Below, piece by piece: positions 25,540 through 34,854 of a stretch of DNA of 64,000 nucleotides. A program made the translations under genes and the position numbers. The stretch is taken from contig JBGAUL010000021.1 of NCBI GenBank assembly GCA_044228685.1, forward strand, positions 19,504 through 83,503, in the 5' to 3' direction. The notes below the pieces were generated by a model. That model searched no databases, was not told the DNA's origin, and saw only the letters and a program-made list of their open reading frames with translations. This stretch comes from JBBATK01 sp044228685 (GTDB taxonomy: Bacteria; Bacteroidota; Ignavibacteria; Kapaibacteriales; NICIL-2). The stretch's first letter is position 1. Every line of letters begins with the position of its first letter.

Positions 25540-27450
25540 TCAAGAGTGAATGCGAGTCACAGCCTGACTCTGTTCACGAAGCACGCGAAGTTTACGTGCG
25601 TATTCAGGTGAGAGATCTTCGAGTTTCTTTTGTACTTCCATTGTCAGCGATACCATACCGACATCATAGGCGACTCTACCAATGTGATAGTAGGCTTCCG
25701 CGAAATCCGGATTGTTCATCACAGCCTTTTGATAGACTTCAATTGCCTTGTCCGCTTGATATGCTCGTTCGAGTGCCATCCCGATGGAGATATAGGCGAC
25801 TGCGTAATCAGGTCGCAGGTCGATGGCATCTTGAAAGTGAATCAGCGCAGCATTGATGCGACCGATGTGAATGTATGTCGACGCTAACTGATAGTGCGCT
25901 TCTGCTGAATTCGCATTGAGCTGCAATACGTTTTTAAACGACTGAATTGCTCGTGCGTAGTCGCCGGTCTTTTCATACAAGGCCCCACGTCTCAACATTG
26001 CTTCTTCGTGCGTTGGTTGCACACGCAACACAGCCGCATAGCGTTCGATAGCACTCTTGGTATCGCCGAGTGCTTCCATCACGGTAGCATAGAGAAAGAG
26101 CGCCCTAGGATCTTGTGGATTGATTTGAACTGCTCGATCAATCTTCAGCTTAGCTTCCGTCAGGTCACCGGTTTGCAAGTACGTTTTTGCGGCACCAACG
26201 TAGGCGTCAGCGTATTGCGCGTCGATACTCCATGCCTCGGTAAACAGACGCAGTGCTTCGTCGTAGGACTCTTCCGCAAGACAGATATAGCCTTTGCCAC
26301 AATAGGCAGCCGAACATCGAGGATCGAGCTCGAGGGCTTTGACGTATGCTTCGCGGGCTTCATCCCAGTGACGTTCTTCGATGTGGATTTGTCCGATGCG
26401 ACACCATACGCGCTCATCAGCTTTGATGCGTACGACGTCATAGAGTTTTTCGAGTGCGAGATCGAATCGACGAATACGCGACAACAAATCACCGGCTAAG
26501 AGCAAGGACTCAACATTACTGTGATCGAGTCGCAACGCGGAGTTGATTGCTTCAAGCGATTCTTCAGTCTTACCCGCAACATTGAGCACACGCGCATATC
26601 GACGAAATGCTTCAGCATTTTCAGGGTTGAGTCGAACAGCTTCTTTGAAACAACGAATAGCTGCTGGATAGTTCTTCTGACGGTAGAAATTCAAACCAAG
26701 ATTGCTTTGGATTTCAGCATTAGAGGGATCTATGCTGAGTGCTGAGCGGAACGAGAGATAGGCCTCGTCGAAGCGACCCGCCAAACACTGACAAACACCT
26801 AGTCCGTTCATAGCAGCTGCGTCCGACGAATCCAACTCCATGGCTACTTTAAACTCACGGATAGCATCGTGGATGCGGGATTCACGATAGTACAGATATC
26901 CGAGTTGAGTATGTGAACTGCTCTGGGCATCATCACAATCACCGGCTTTGGTGAAGTACTCAATTGCTTTGGGGATGTTGTTCCATGCAGCGTAAAGATG
27001 ACCGAACTCGCAATGAATTGCGTAACACTGCTCATGGAGTTTGAGCGCTTTTACCAGTGTCTTTTCAGCTTGATCGAATTGCTTGTTTGCGCGAAAGACT
27101 TGCGATAAGACGATGTAGGCTTCGACGAAATCATGTTGCAGGCGAATAGCTTCAACACTGTGTTCTGCGGCTTCGTGATACTGACCAAGTTTCAACTCAG
27201 AGAGTGCCAGCTTTTGGAGGGAAACAGCATCGTTGGGTCGTAGACGAATACACTGCAGGTAGTGTACTGAGGCAAGATCATACTCTCGTCGGTTCAGCGC
27301 TCTGTCGCCAAGTGCACTGTGCTTGGCCCAGCGGACTGCAACTTCCTTTTCGACACTGATTGCATTCCACACGAAATACCAGCTCCCGTCTTCATGGCGA
27401 CGGAAGAAACGACTGAACCAGTTTTCAGTTGGTGCAATTGTGGTCTTCAT
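25540..27450 (-). CDS. Cytoplasmic TPR-repeat protein
   Basis: From the ATG at 27450 the product has 636 residues; a longer frame to 27657 would run into the divergent murD gene and its promoter, so I reject it. From about residue 45 to 610 it consists almost entirely of 34-residue tetratricopeptide repeats, about 16 in number, with the A...Y..AL.L.P....A and G.LY....RYDEA patterns. The first 40 residues carry W..RFFRR and a Trp-rich stretch. There is no signal peptide, no membrane segment and no enzymatic domain, so it is probably a scaffold. A fragment of repeated LGLNFYR-type units suggests recent repeat expansion. Partner unknown. Confidence 0.8.
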   Translation of the reverse strand: MKTTIAPTENWFSRFFRRHEDGSWYFVWNAISVEKEVAVRWAKHSALGDRALNRREYDLASVHYLQCIRLRPNDAVSLQKLALSELKLGQYHEAAEHSVEAIRLQHDFVEAYIVLSQVFRANKQFDQAEKTLVKALKLHEQCYAIHCEFGHLYAAWNNIPKAIEYFTKAGDCDDAQSSSHTQLGYLYYRESRIHDAIREFKVAMELDSSDAAAMNGLGVCQCLAGRFDEAYLSFRSALSIDPSNAEIQSNLGLNFYRQKNYPAAIRCFKEAVRLNPENAEAFRRYARVLNVAGKTEESLEAINSALRLDHSNVESLLLAGDLLSRIRRFDLALEKLYDVVRIKADERVWCRIGQIHIEERHWDEAREAYVKALELDPRCSAAYCGKGYICLAEESYDEALRLFTEAWSIDAQYADAYVGAAKTYLQTGDLTEAKLKIDRAVQINPQDPRALFLYATVMEALGDTKSAIERYAAVLRVQPTHEEAMLRRGALYEKTGDYARAIQSFKNVLQLNANSAEAHYQLASTYIHIGRINAALIHFQDAIDLRPDYAVAYISIGMALERAYQADKAIEVYQKAVMNNPDFAEAYYHIGRVAYDVGMVSLTMEVQKKLEDLSPEYARKLRVLREQSQAVTRIHS

Positions 27451-27534
27451 CTGTTCGATACGTCTGGCCTTCGCATTTTGTGGAAGTATCGGTAATTCGA
27501 GGCATTTCTGAACGTCTGCAGGCACAATCGAGGC

Positions 27535-27542
27535 TATTTTTG
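27535..27542 (+). promoter_or_regulatory. Bacteroidota-type -7 promoter element for murD
   Basis: TATTTTTG lies 20 bases before the murD ATG, with no TTG at the ideal distance. A good ribosome binding site (GGAG at 27553-27556) follows and fixes the murD start at 27563. Confidence 0.5.
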
Positions 27543-27562
27543 CCAGATACACGGAGATAAGC

Positions 27563-28891
27563 ATGAAATACACCGTTCTCGGCGCTGCAAAAAGCGGAAT
27601 GTCAGCAGCCAAACTCTGCCAACGTCTGAATCTTGAGGTTTTTGTATCCGAAAGCAAGGCCGTGCAGCACTATGAGCAACAGCATCAAGAACTCATGCGC
27701 TTGGGAATTCCCAATGAGTTTGGTTCACATGGCTCTTCGGTATTCGACTGCGATACCATCATCACATCTCCGGGCATTCCACCGCAAAGTGCGGTTATAC
27801 AAGAAGCTGAGCGACTCGGCATCCCCATCATTTCAGAACTCGAATTCGCCTATCGTTCCTGTCGCAATCCCATCATTGCCATTACGGGCACCAATGGAAA
27901 AACGACGACGACGGCTCTAACCGCTTACATCCTTAATCAGAGTGGTCACAACGCAGTGGCATGCGGAAATATCGGATTACCTCTGTCCGATTTGGTTTTA
28001 GACGCTCCTTCGGACCAAATTTTTGTGGCTGAATGCAGCTCATATCAGCTCGATCGAACTGTTCAGTTTCGTCCACAGGTCGCAGCCATCCTCAACATCA
28101 GCCCTGATCACCTTGCATATCACGGTACTGTGGATAATTACGTGAAAGCAAAGTGGAAAATTTCATCGAACCAAGGGGCCTCGGATACACTAATTTTGTG
28201 CGCCGACGATCCGTTAGCAGCAAGCGGCTCGTCAACTGTCAAATCTCACGTTCTCTGGATAAGTGCTCAGCATCCCGTGCAGCCGGGTATGTATGTGCGC
28301 GCAGAGGATATCGTGCTGGTTAGTGAGCATAAAGAGGAAATACTTATGCAAAGGGGTGAATTACGCCTGCCTGGAGTGCACAACGTGTACAATTCCATGG
28401 CAGCCGCTCTAGCGGCACGGGCTTTCGAAATCCGCAACGAAGATCTCCGAGACTCTCTCATGTCCTTTTCCGGTGTTGAGCACCGGCTGGAATCCGTACG
28501 TGTGGTGTACGGAGTGGAATATGTCAACGACTCAAAAGCGACCAACGTCAATGCAACTTGGTATGCATTGCAATCCTACACCAAGCCTATCATTTTGATT
28601 GCAGGCGGTCGTGGTGACAACAACGATTATTCGTTGCTGGACGATGTGGTGCGCAAGAATGTAAAGTGCATTATCGCCATTGGTGAGGAACAAGAAGCGT
28701 TATTCCAACACTTCTGTACAATTATTCGATGCATTAAATCATCTAGTTTGGACGATGCAGTGCATCAGGCGCAGCAGCAGGCTATGGGAGATGACGTTGT
28801 CTTGTTTTCTCCGGCATGCAAGTCATTCGATATGTTCATGAATTTTGAACATCGCGGTCAAGTATTCAAAGAAATTGTTCAGTCTCTATAG
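27563..28891 (+). CDS. murD: UDP-N-acetylmuramoylalanine--D-glutamate ligase
   Basis: MurD adds D-Glu to UDP-MurNAc-L-Ala in the cytoplasm. The 442-residue product starts at the ATG at 27563 with GGAG seven bases upstream. The N-terminal UMA-binding domain has GAAKSGMSAAKL and SPGIPP; the ATP site reads ITGTNGKTTTTALT (about 110); the NISPDHL..H motif (about 185) and the E.SSYQLD block are specific to MurD; HR.E.V....GV.YVNDSKATN is the C-terminal signature. LF SPACKSFDMF.NFE.RG..F precedes the stop. The stop codon (28889-28891) is followed directly by ftsW. Confidence 0.98.
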   Translation: MKYTVLGAAKSGMSAAKLCQRLNLEVFVSESKAVQHYEQQHQELMRLGIPNEFGSHGSSVFDCDTIITSPGIPPQSAVIQEAERLGIPIISELEFAYRSCRNPIIAITGTNGKTTTTALTAYILNQSGHNAVACGNIGLPLSDLVLDAPSDQIFVAECSSYQLDRTVQFRPQVAAILNISPDHLAYHGTVDNYVKAKWKISSNQGASDTLILCADDPLAASGSSTVKSHVLWISAQHPVQPGMYVRAEDIVLVSEHKEEILMQRGELRLPGVHNVYNSMAAALAARAFEIRNEDLRDSLMSFSGVEHRLESVRVVYGVEYVNDSKATNVNATWYALQSYTKPIILIAGGRGDNNDYSLLDDVVRKNVKCIIAIGEEQEALFQHFCTIIRCIKSSSLDDAVHQAQQQAMGDDVVLFSPACKSFDMFMNFEHRGQVFKEIVQSL

Positions 28892-28962
28892 AATATTCAC
28901 GCGGACGAAACATTGACCTGAACACGGAACGTTCACATATTGATTGGCCGATTTTCCTGGCA

Positions 28963-30024
28963 GTGGTTGCACTCATGCTCTTCAGTCTGGCATTTGTGTA
29001 CAGTGCTAGTGCATCATTTGCTGATGTGAAGTTTGGTTCAAGTGAGAAGCTCTTCGTCAATCACGCTGTTCGTATTCTCATTGCCTTTGTGCTCTTGATA
29101 GTCTTTGCAAAAATTGACTATCATCATCTTCGTGAATTCACTCGTCCATTCCTCGTCCTTGCCATACTCTGTCTCGTCTACGTCGTCGCTATGGAGCTAC
29201 GCGTCAAAGGTGCGGCTCGCTGGATACATTTAGGTTTCATTCGATTTCAACCTTCAGAGCTTGCCAAGTTTGCGCTGCTCTTCCATTTGGCTGGATTGTT
29301 AGCAGAGCGACGATTTGAGATTCGTGATTTCAAGCGCGGCATACTTCCCTCTCTGATTTGGACCTGCATGATCTGCGTTCTTATTGCCATTCAACCGAAC
29401 CTCTCGACATCGCTGGTCATCTTCCTTTTGTCATTCACGTTGATCTTCCTTGCCGGTGCTCGCATCTGGCATATGGGACTCATTGGGGTATGTTCTCTCG
29501 TTGCTGCGGGCGTCTTTGCGGTTGGTGCCGAATACCGCATGCAGCGTATCAACAGCTTTATGAACAATGGTGGTGATGACGCACTCACGCCGGCTCGTTA
29601 TCAATTAGAGCAAGCATTGTTGGCTTTTGGTAACGGAGGATTGTTTGGTGTTGGTCCCGGACAAAGTCATCAACGCGATTGGTTTCTTCCGGAACCTTTC
29701 GGTGATTTCATTTATTCCATCGTTGGCGAAGAATACGGTTATCTGGGAACAGTATTGATACTCGTCGCGTTTTCCGTGATACTTTGGCGGGGATTAGTTG
29801 TGGCTCGTCGAGCTCCGGACGATTTCGGCTTTTTCTTGGCAAGCGGTATTACTCTAACCTTGGCCGCATACGCTTGTGTTAATGCAGGTGTGACTTGTGG
29901 TTTGTTACCGACAACCGGTCTGCCAATGCCATTTATCAGTTACGGTGGAAGCAGCGTCATCTTTTCTGCGATGGCAGTTGGAGTCTTGCTCAATGTTTCC
30001 AAGCACGCACAACGACAATACTGA
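28963..30024 (+). CDS. ftsW: Peptidoglycan glycosyltransferase FtsW (SEDS family)
   Basis: FtsW polymerises lipid II at the division septum and is the SEDS partner of PBP3. From GTG 28963 the product has 353 residues and ten membrane segments. SEDS blocks are visible: VKGAARWI.LGFI.FQPSE.AKF, the Q.DLST-like QPNLSTS segment, and a long periplasmic loop with Q...A..FG.GG..GVGPG.S......LPE...DFI..IVGEEYG. The closing PTTGLPMPFISYGGSS is diagnostic. The frame stays open upstream to 28849 and encodes a conserved-looking IDWPIFLA just before the GTG but has no ATG, GTG or TTG there, so the true start may be non-canonical (ATT 28912 or ATA 28888). It is placed just after murD, as in dcw clusters. 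Confidence 0.93.
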   Translation: MVALMLFSLAFVYSASASFADVKFGSSEKLFVNHAVRILIAFVLLIVFAKIDYHHLREFTRPFLVLAILCLVYVVAMELRVKGAARWIHLGFIRFQPSELAKFALLFHLAGLLAERRFEIRDFKRGILPSLIWTCMICVLIAIQPNLSTSLVIFLLSFTLIFLAGARIWHMGLIGVCSLVAAGVFAVGAEYRMQRINSFMNNGGDDALTPARYQLEQALLAFGNGGLFGVGPGQSHQRDWFLPEPFGDFIYSIVGEEYGYLGTVLILVAFSVILWRGLVVARRAPDDFGFFLASGITLTLAAYACVNAGVTCGLLPTTGLPMPFISYGGSSVIFSAMAVGVLLNVSKHAQRQY

Positions 30025-30087
30025 GTCTATGAAGCATAACCTGAATCAAAGCAATAGTCTTCCACAGCCAACTCCCGAACGCAAATC

Positions 30088-33000
30088 GTGAAGTTGTCAA
30101 TCTTCTATATCGCCCTCGTATTCAACACAGCTTCGCTTCTGGCGCAACTTTCGCCAACGATGCCCCTGCCCAATGCTTTGCAGGAAAGCCTGAGTTACGA
30201 GCGATTGCGCAATCAAATGGCTTTGGTGAGTTTATCCTCGCTACAGCAGATAGATGAGGAGTTCGGCCTTCGTGCACCACGTGATGCACGCGAGTTTGCC
30301 ATGTGCACTGCTCAATACCAATCGGGCGATTTGCTTTCGGCAGACTTGGCTTTGCAGAATTTCATGAGTCTGCATCCGCACTCAGCTTTCCATCCACGCG
30401 CACAAATGCTGCGAGCTGAGATCGCTTTTCGTCGCACGAGTTTGGATTCTGCGGCGCATTTGTATGCGGCTGCTTACGCTGAGAACATGAGTGCTTATCA
30501 GAGCACACAGGATAGTTTGTTTCTGCGCACGGCACATGTCGCGGCTTTTTGGGAAGCGACATCCTTTTCGTTGTTAGGACGTTATGAAGATGCAACCCAA
30601 CCCTACAATAACAGCTTGCTATTCGAACGCGGACAATATGCAGACGACGCGCTCTTTGCACTTGGTCAGATCGAAGAAGGTCGTCTTAATTACGACAAAG
30701 CCATTACTTACTACCGTCGCGTTGAGACCGAATATCCTCTCTCCAACGTTGTCTTAATCTCCAAGATTCGTCATGCTCAGTGTCTACTCTTTCTGCGTGA
30801 AAGTAGTAACGCTATCACCGTACTCGCTTCGGCGGAGAATACCCGTCAGAGCGTTATTGAAAGTCAGGAGCAAACTCAAGCATCCGCAAAGACAATAGAG
30901 GCACAAAACGAATTCGAAGAATCCAATCGATCAATTCGCTACTTGCGTGCTGAGGCCATGAATCAACGTGCCTTGTATGATTCAGCGCTGGTCGAGTTCA
31001 ATCGAGTAATTACAGACTCAAATTGTAGCGCGGATTTGAAGTATCAGAGTATGCTCGGTGCGGGGTGGTCAAGTCTGAATTTGAAACGATGGGATGAGGC
31101 GGTACACTACTACGATCTCATCATTGACTCGACGGGGAATGATGAGAGTCATTCACAGGCAATGGCTCGTCTCTATCGCAGCGTAGCCTGGAAACAGCGC
31201 GGCAACCGAGACGATGCAGCTCGTGAACTTGCTTTTCTTTCCAGTTCAGCCCGTTACTCACAGACAGCGCTTGCACTCTTAGAGCTTGGTCAGATGCAGT
31301 ACGAAGATGCGCACTATGATCAAGCACGTCGCAGTTTGGAACGCGCATTACACGAATCGCCGGACGGCTTAAGCTCCTTGCGTATTACCATTCTTTTAGG
31401 TGCGGTGTACACGCAGCTCCAAGACTGGAAGCATGCAATTAGTAGCTATCAAAATGCTGAGATCATGGCTCGCAAAGCAAGTGTGCACGCGGTGCCGCAG
31501 CGCGATTTCTTCATTCGTGAAGCGATGTTTAAGCGAGCAATTTGTTATGTACAAGACTTCCAGTATCGCGAAGCCATCAGCGATTTAAATGCGGTGGTTG
31601 CAGCAAAGTCAGACGATGATCGCATGGACGAAATTCTCTTCTGGCTAGCAGAAGCCTATTCCCATGCTCATTTGATGAAGAATGCAGAAGAGACCTATCA
31701 GAAAATTCTCATGAATTACGGCGCAAGTAAGCGTCGTGAAGAGAGCTATTATGGTCTTGGATGGGTGTACTTCCAAACCGAAGTCTTCGACAAAGCAGGA
31801 TCAACCTTTGCCAAAATGCTGAACGAGTTCCCTACTTCGCGCTTTGCTCAAGAAGTACGTAATCGCGTGGGTGACGTCCAGTATAAATCTAAGAGCTACC
31901 TGGAAGCGGCAAAGACCTATCGCGAAGCCTACAAGATGAATCCTAAGGAGGATCAGGGTCAGTATGCAGCCTTTCAAATTGGATTATGCTTGTACCGTGC
32001 AAAAGACTACACAAACGCCATCACGCAATTGCGCAGTTTTGTCAAGAATTACCCCAAGTCTTTTGTTGCCGACCACGCGCAATACACCATTGGCTACATC
32101 TACACCATCATCGAGCGTCATGACGACGCAATAAGCGCTTTCGAAGAATTGCTTCGCTCCTATCCTAATAGTGAGCAAGCGCCGGCGGCAATGTATTACA
32201 TCGCCAATTCTTTCTTTGCCAAGGGAGATTACGAGCAAGCTGCAACGAGATTTCGATCATTGATGGGTTTGTATCCAACGACTTACTTCGGAATTGAAGC
32301 ACTTCGTGGATTGCAAGAATCGCTCAGCGCGCTGGGTCGTGGTGACGAAGCTATTGAAGTTGGCAAGAGTTATGTCGAGTCGAATCCCGACGGTGCAATG
32401 AAGGAGCAGATTAGCATGAAGACGATTGAACTCTTCATGCGCAAAGGTGATTACTGCAGCGCTGCCAAGGAATACCAAGAGTTCTTGAAGAAATATCCGG
32501 ATTCAGAGTATGGAGCAGAAGCACTGTATTTCATGGCCAAGAGTCAGTTGGAATTGAACGATGCTGACGCCGCACGAGCAAGTTTTGGATTACTCTTTGC
32601 GCGTTACCCAAAGAGCGACTTTGCAGCCAAAGGATTGCTTCAGAGCGCAATACTTGAATTGGGTCGTTCAGATATTAGCAAAGCCGATAGTCTTTTTGAG
32701 TTAGTCGGACGCTCGTTCCCCAGCACTGAGCTAGCTGCTCAAGCACATTTTGAGCGTGCTCAAATGACAATGATCAAAGGCGACACGGCAAAGGCTTTGG
32801 AACTCTTCCACGCCAGCGCTCAACTTCATTTGGGAGAATACTCCTATCAGGCCTTATATCGCTTGGGAATGTTTTATCGTGCCCATGATCTCAATGACAG
32901 CGCACGTAGCTACTTCGCACAGATCGGTATGTACCAAGACAACGTCGCGTTGGCTGCTGAGTGCTACTATCGCATTGGTGAATTGTACCTGACAGAGAAG

Positions 33001-33222
33001 AACTATGCTAAAGCTGCTGAGAATTTCGAACTCGTGAAATCAAAGTTTGATGGCATCGAAGATTGGTACACTCTGTCGCTGATCAATCTTGGTGAGTGCT
33101 ACGAGAAGTTAGGCGAACAAGCAAAGGCAAAAGAAGTTTATCAAACAATCATCATCCTCCATCCAAGTGATGATTACGGTAAATCGGCGCAGTCACGATT
33201 GAAACGTATAGGAAAAAATTAA
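30088..33222 (+). CDS. Large periplasmic TPR protein (1044 residues)
   Basis: The product starts at GTG 30088 and opens with a signal peptide (MKLSIFYIALVFNTASLLAQL). The remaining 1020 residues are TPR-like helix pairs of the BamD/YbgF type, with frequent YP.S..A..A...IG and EA..ARA..F patterns, in about 20 units. One insertion at about 235-280 is Gln/Glu-rich. No enzymatic domain or lipobox is seen. Its stop codon overlaps the start of the outer-membrane barrel gene by one base (TAATG at 33220-33224), so the two proteins are translated together. It is probably a periplasmic scaffold for the barrel or for cell-wall enzymes made by the preceding ftsW unit. Confidence 0.88.
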   Translation: MKLSIFYIALVFNTASLLAQLSPTMPLPNALQESLSYERLRNQMALVSLSSLQQIDEEFGLRAPRDAREFAMCTAQYQSGDLLSADLALQNFMSLHPHSAFHPRAQMLRAEIAFRRTSLDSAAHLYAAAYAENMSAYQSTQDSLFLRTAHVAAFWEATSFSLLGRYEDATQPYNNSLLFERGQYADDALFALGQIEEGRLNYDKAITYYRRVETEYPLSNVVLISKIRHAQCLLFLRESSNAITVLASAENTRQSVIESQEQTQASAKTIEAQNEFEESNRSIRYLRAEAMNQRALYDSALVEFNRVITDSNCSADLKYQSMLGAGWSSLNLKRWDEAVHYYDLIIDSTGNDESHSQAMARLYRSVAWKQRGNRDDAARELAFLSSSARYSQTALALLELGQMQYEDAHYDQARRSLERALHESPDGLSSLRITILLGAVYTQLQDWKHAISSYQNAEIMARKASVHAVPQRDFFIREAMFKRAICYVQDFQYREAISDLNAVVAAKSDDDRMDEILFWLAEAYSHAHLMKNAEETYQKILMNYGASKRREESYYGLGWVYFQTEVFDKAGSTFAKMLNEFPTSRFAQEVRNRVGDVQYKSKSYLEAAKTYREAYKMNPKEDQGQYAAFQIGLCLYRAKDYTNAITQLRSFVKNYPKSFVADHAQYTIGYIYTIIERHDDAISAFEELLRSYPNSEQAPAAMYYIANSFFAKGDYEQAATRFRSLMGLYPTTYFGIEALRGLQESLSALGRGDEAIEVGKSYVESNPDGAMKEQISMKTIELFMRKGDYCSAAKEYQEFLKKYPDSEYGAEALYFMAKSQLELNDADAARASFGLLFARYPKSDFAAKGLLQSAILELGRSDISKADSLFELVGRSFPSTELAAQAHFERAQMTMIKGDTAKALELFHASAQLHLGEYSYQALYRLGMFYRAHDLNDSARSYFAQIGMYQDNVALAAECYYRIGELYLTEKNYAKAAENFELVKSKFDGIEDWYTLSLINLGECYEKLGEQAKAKEVYQTIIILHPSDDYGKSAQSRLKRIGKN

Positions 33223-34844
33223 TGCGTTTACTATCTCCCATACTCTTCATGACTCTTGCTGCTCTTGTTTTAAGCGGCACTAGTCCTGTGCTCGCACAGC
33301 AAGCTCAAGACCAAAGCGGCGTGCCGGTTGATATTCTGGATATCATCGTAAAAGGTTCTGCCACGTTGAAGCTGAGCTCGACTTCCTTTGCAAAACAAAG
33401 TGCTCAAAACACACGTCCGCTCAATCAACGAGAACTTGATAGTCTTAACTCACTTGAAAAGCAAGCCCCGCTGTTGCTCGCTCGCAACAGTGCACCGAGT
33501 TCGATGACGCCATTAGCACACCGCAGTCTGGAGTTGCATGCCTACATGGGACTCTTTCAAAGTCCGGACTTGGGTCTTGTCTACGGCGATGTCTTTGGTC
33601 AGTATAGAGTCAATGCACTCGTGAACTATTCCGCTTCAACCGGTTTCATGACAAATGCGGACTTTTCCTTGCTCAATATTCAGGCTGGATTGTCGCATCA
33701 AGCTCTTCCCGGCGACGGCTTATTTGCTTCTTCCCGATTGTCGCTTGGAATACAGGCTTTGTCGCAATCATACCATCTATATGCATCAGCCGACTCCGCA
33801 CCGCGACGTAGTGTACAACTCTTGAGTGCACGTGCAGAGCTTCAGCATCCGGCACAAGGACCGGGATTTGATGCGGCGATTGATGTTGGTCAGTTTGGTG
33901 TGACAACCGAGACACAAATCCAACAGCAACGCAGCGAAAGCATTTTGCAAGCACGAGTTCGAGCTACAATGAAGAGTTCAGCGTATACACCCTTTGCAGA
34001 AGCGCGATTCAATATTCACCCCTACGAAGGAACGACCTTGTCGGATAACGAGCTCGGTCTGGGTTGTAGCTTTAGTGATAGTGGTCTTCGCGCATCCGCA
34101 AACATAGGCTTCCAATTTGCCTCGAATTCGGAATCACTAGTCCAGTATGCCCTTGCTGCGAGAATCAAGCTGAGCACCGAGTTATCAAATACTCTGAGAT
34201 TGCAAGCTGAACTGCAGCGAGAGAATTCGATGAACTTCTATTCTACGCGTTGGCAGGACAATCCCTTCATGAACCCACTATCAAAGTTGGATGTCAATCG
34301 TTTGAATCTCGGAACGCATCTAAGTCTATCTTATCATCCAAGCATCGCATGGGAGTCAAGTCTTCATCTGCGATTTGATTCATACGGACAATACGCCGTT
34401 ATGCAACTGGACTCAGTTCTGCAGTTTAGCGATGTTTATGTTCCGGCTCAGATCTTTGGACTAGAGTTACACACACAATGGCGACCGGACACCTTGTCTA
34501 TACTTACGGCGGCACTTGTCGTTCAAAGCGCAACACAAGACGGTGGAGCTTCACTGCCCTACGTAGCACCAATTGAATGCAGTATCGCGTATCAACGGCA
34601 AATCATTAAAAAGCTCAATTTTGAGGCTCAGTTGGCATATAGAGCTGCCCGTGATGCTCAACTAACAAGCACAATTTCCTTGGCGTCATACATGCTGGTA
34701 AACCTCAGTGCAGCTTATTATTTGACCGATGATTTGTCCCTTGTAGCCCGAGCAGAAAATCTCCTTAATAGTTCTGTTTTTATCTTTGAACGCTACAAAG
34801 AACGCGGAGCATTTGTAAGTGCCGGTATTCGGTGGAGATTCTGA
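33222..34844 (+). CDS. Outer-membrane beta-barrel protein (plug-less TonB-receptor-like)
   Basis: The 540-residue protein has a signal peptide (1-26, ending VLAQQ), then an N-terminal segment (PVDILDIIVKGSATLKL) reminiscent of the small linker before TonB-dependent barrels. Residues about 105-540 are alternating amphipathic strands typical of a 16-20-strand barrel, with many aromatic girdle residues, and the chain ends in a C-terminal Phe preceded by GAFVSAGIRWRF, a clear BAM recognition signal. There is no recognisable plug domain and no TonB box, so transport by TonB is not shown, although a TonB-like gene lies 1.7 kb downstream. The start overlaps the TPR stop by one base. Confidence 0.8.
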   Translation: MRLLSPILFMTLAALVLSGTSPVLAQQAQDQSGVPVDILDIIVKGSATLKLSSTSFAKQSAQNTRPLNQRELDSLNSLEKQAPLLLARNSAPSSMTPLAHRSLELHAYMGLFQSPDLGLVYGDVFGQYRVNALVNYSASTGFMTNADFSLLNIQAGLSHQALPGDGLFASSRLSLGIQALSQSYHLYASADSAPRRSVQLLSARAELQHPAQGPGFDAAIDVGQFGVTTETQIQQQRSESILQARVRATMKSSAYTPFAEARFNIHPYEGTTLSDNELGLGCSFSDSGLRASANIGFQFASNSESLVQYALAARIKLSTELSNTLRLQAELQRENSMNFYSTRWQDNPFMNPLSKLDVNRLNLGTHLSLSYHPSIAWESSLHLRFDSYGQYAVMQLDSVLQFSDVYVPAQIFGLELHTQWRPDTLSILTAALVVQSATQDGGASLPYVAPIECSIAYQRQIIKKLNFEAQLAYRAARDAQLTSTISLASYMLVNLSAAYYLTDDLSLVARAENLLNSSVFIFERYKERGAFVSAGIRWRF

Positions 34845-34854
34845 AGGAACAGCT

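Noticed and set aside
27451..27657. Longer N-terminus for the TPR protein
   Set aside because: It would overlap the murD promoter element and the first 95 bases of murD; the ATG at 27450 gives a simpler start.
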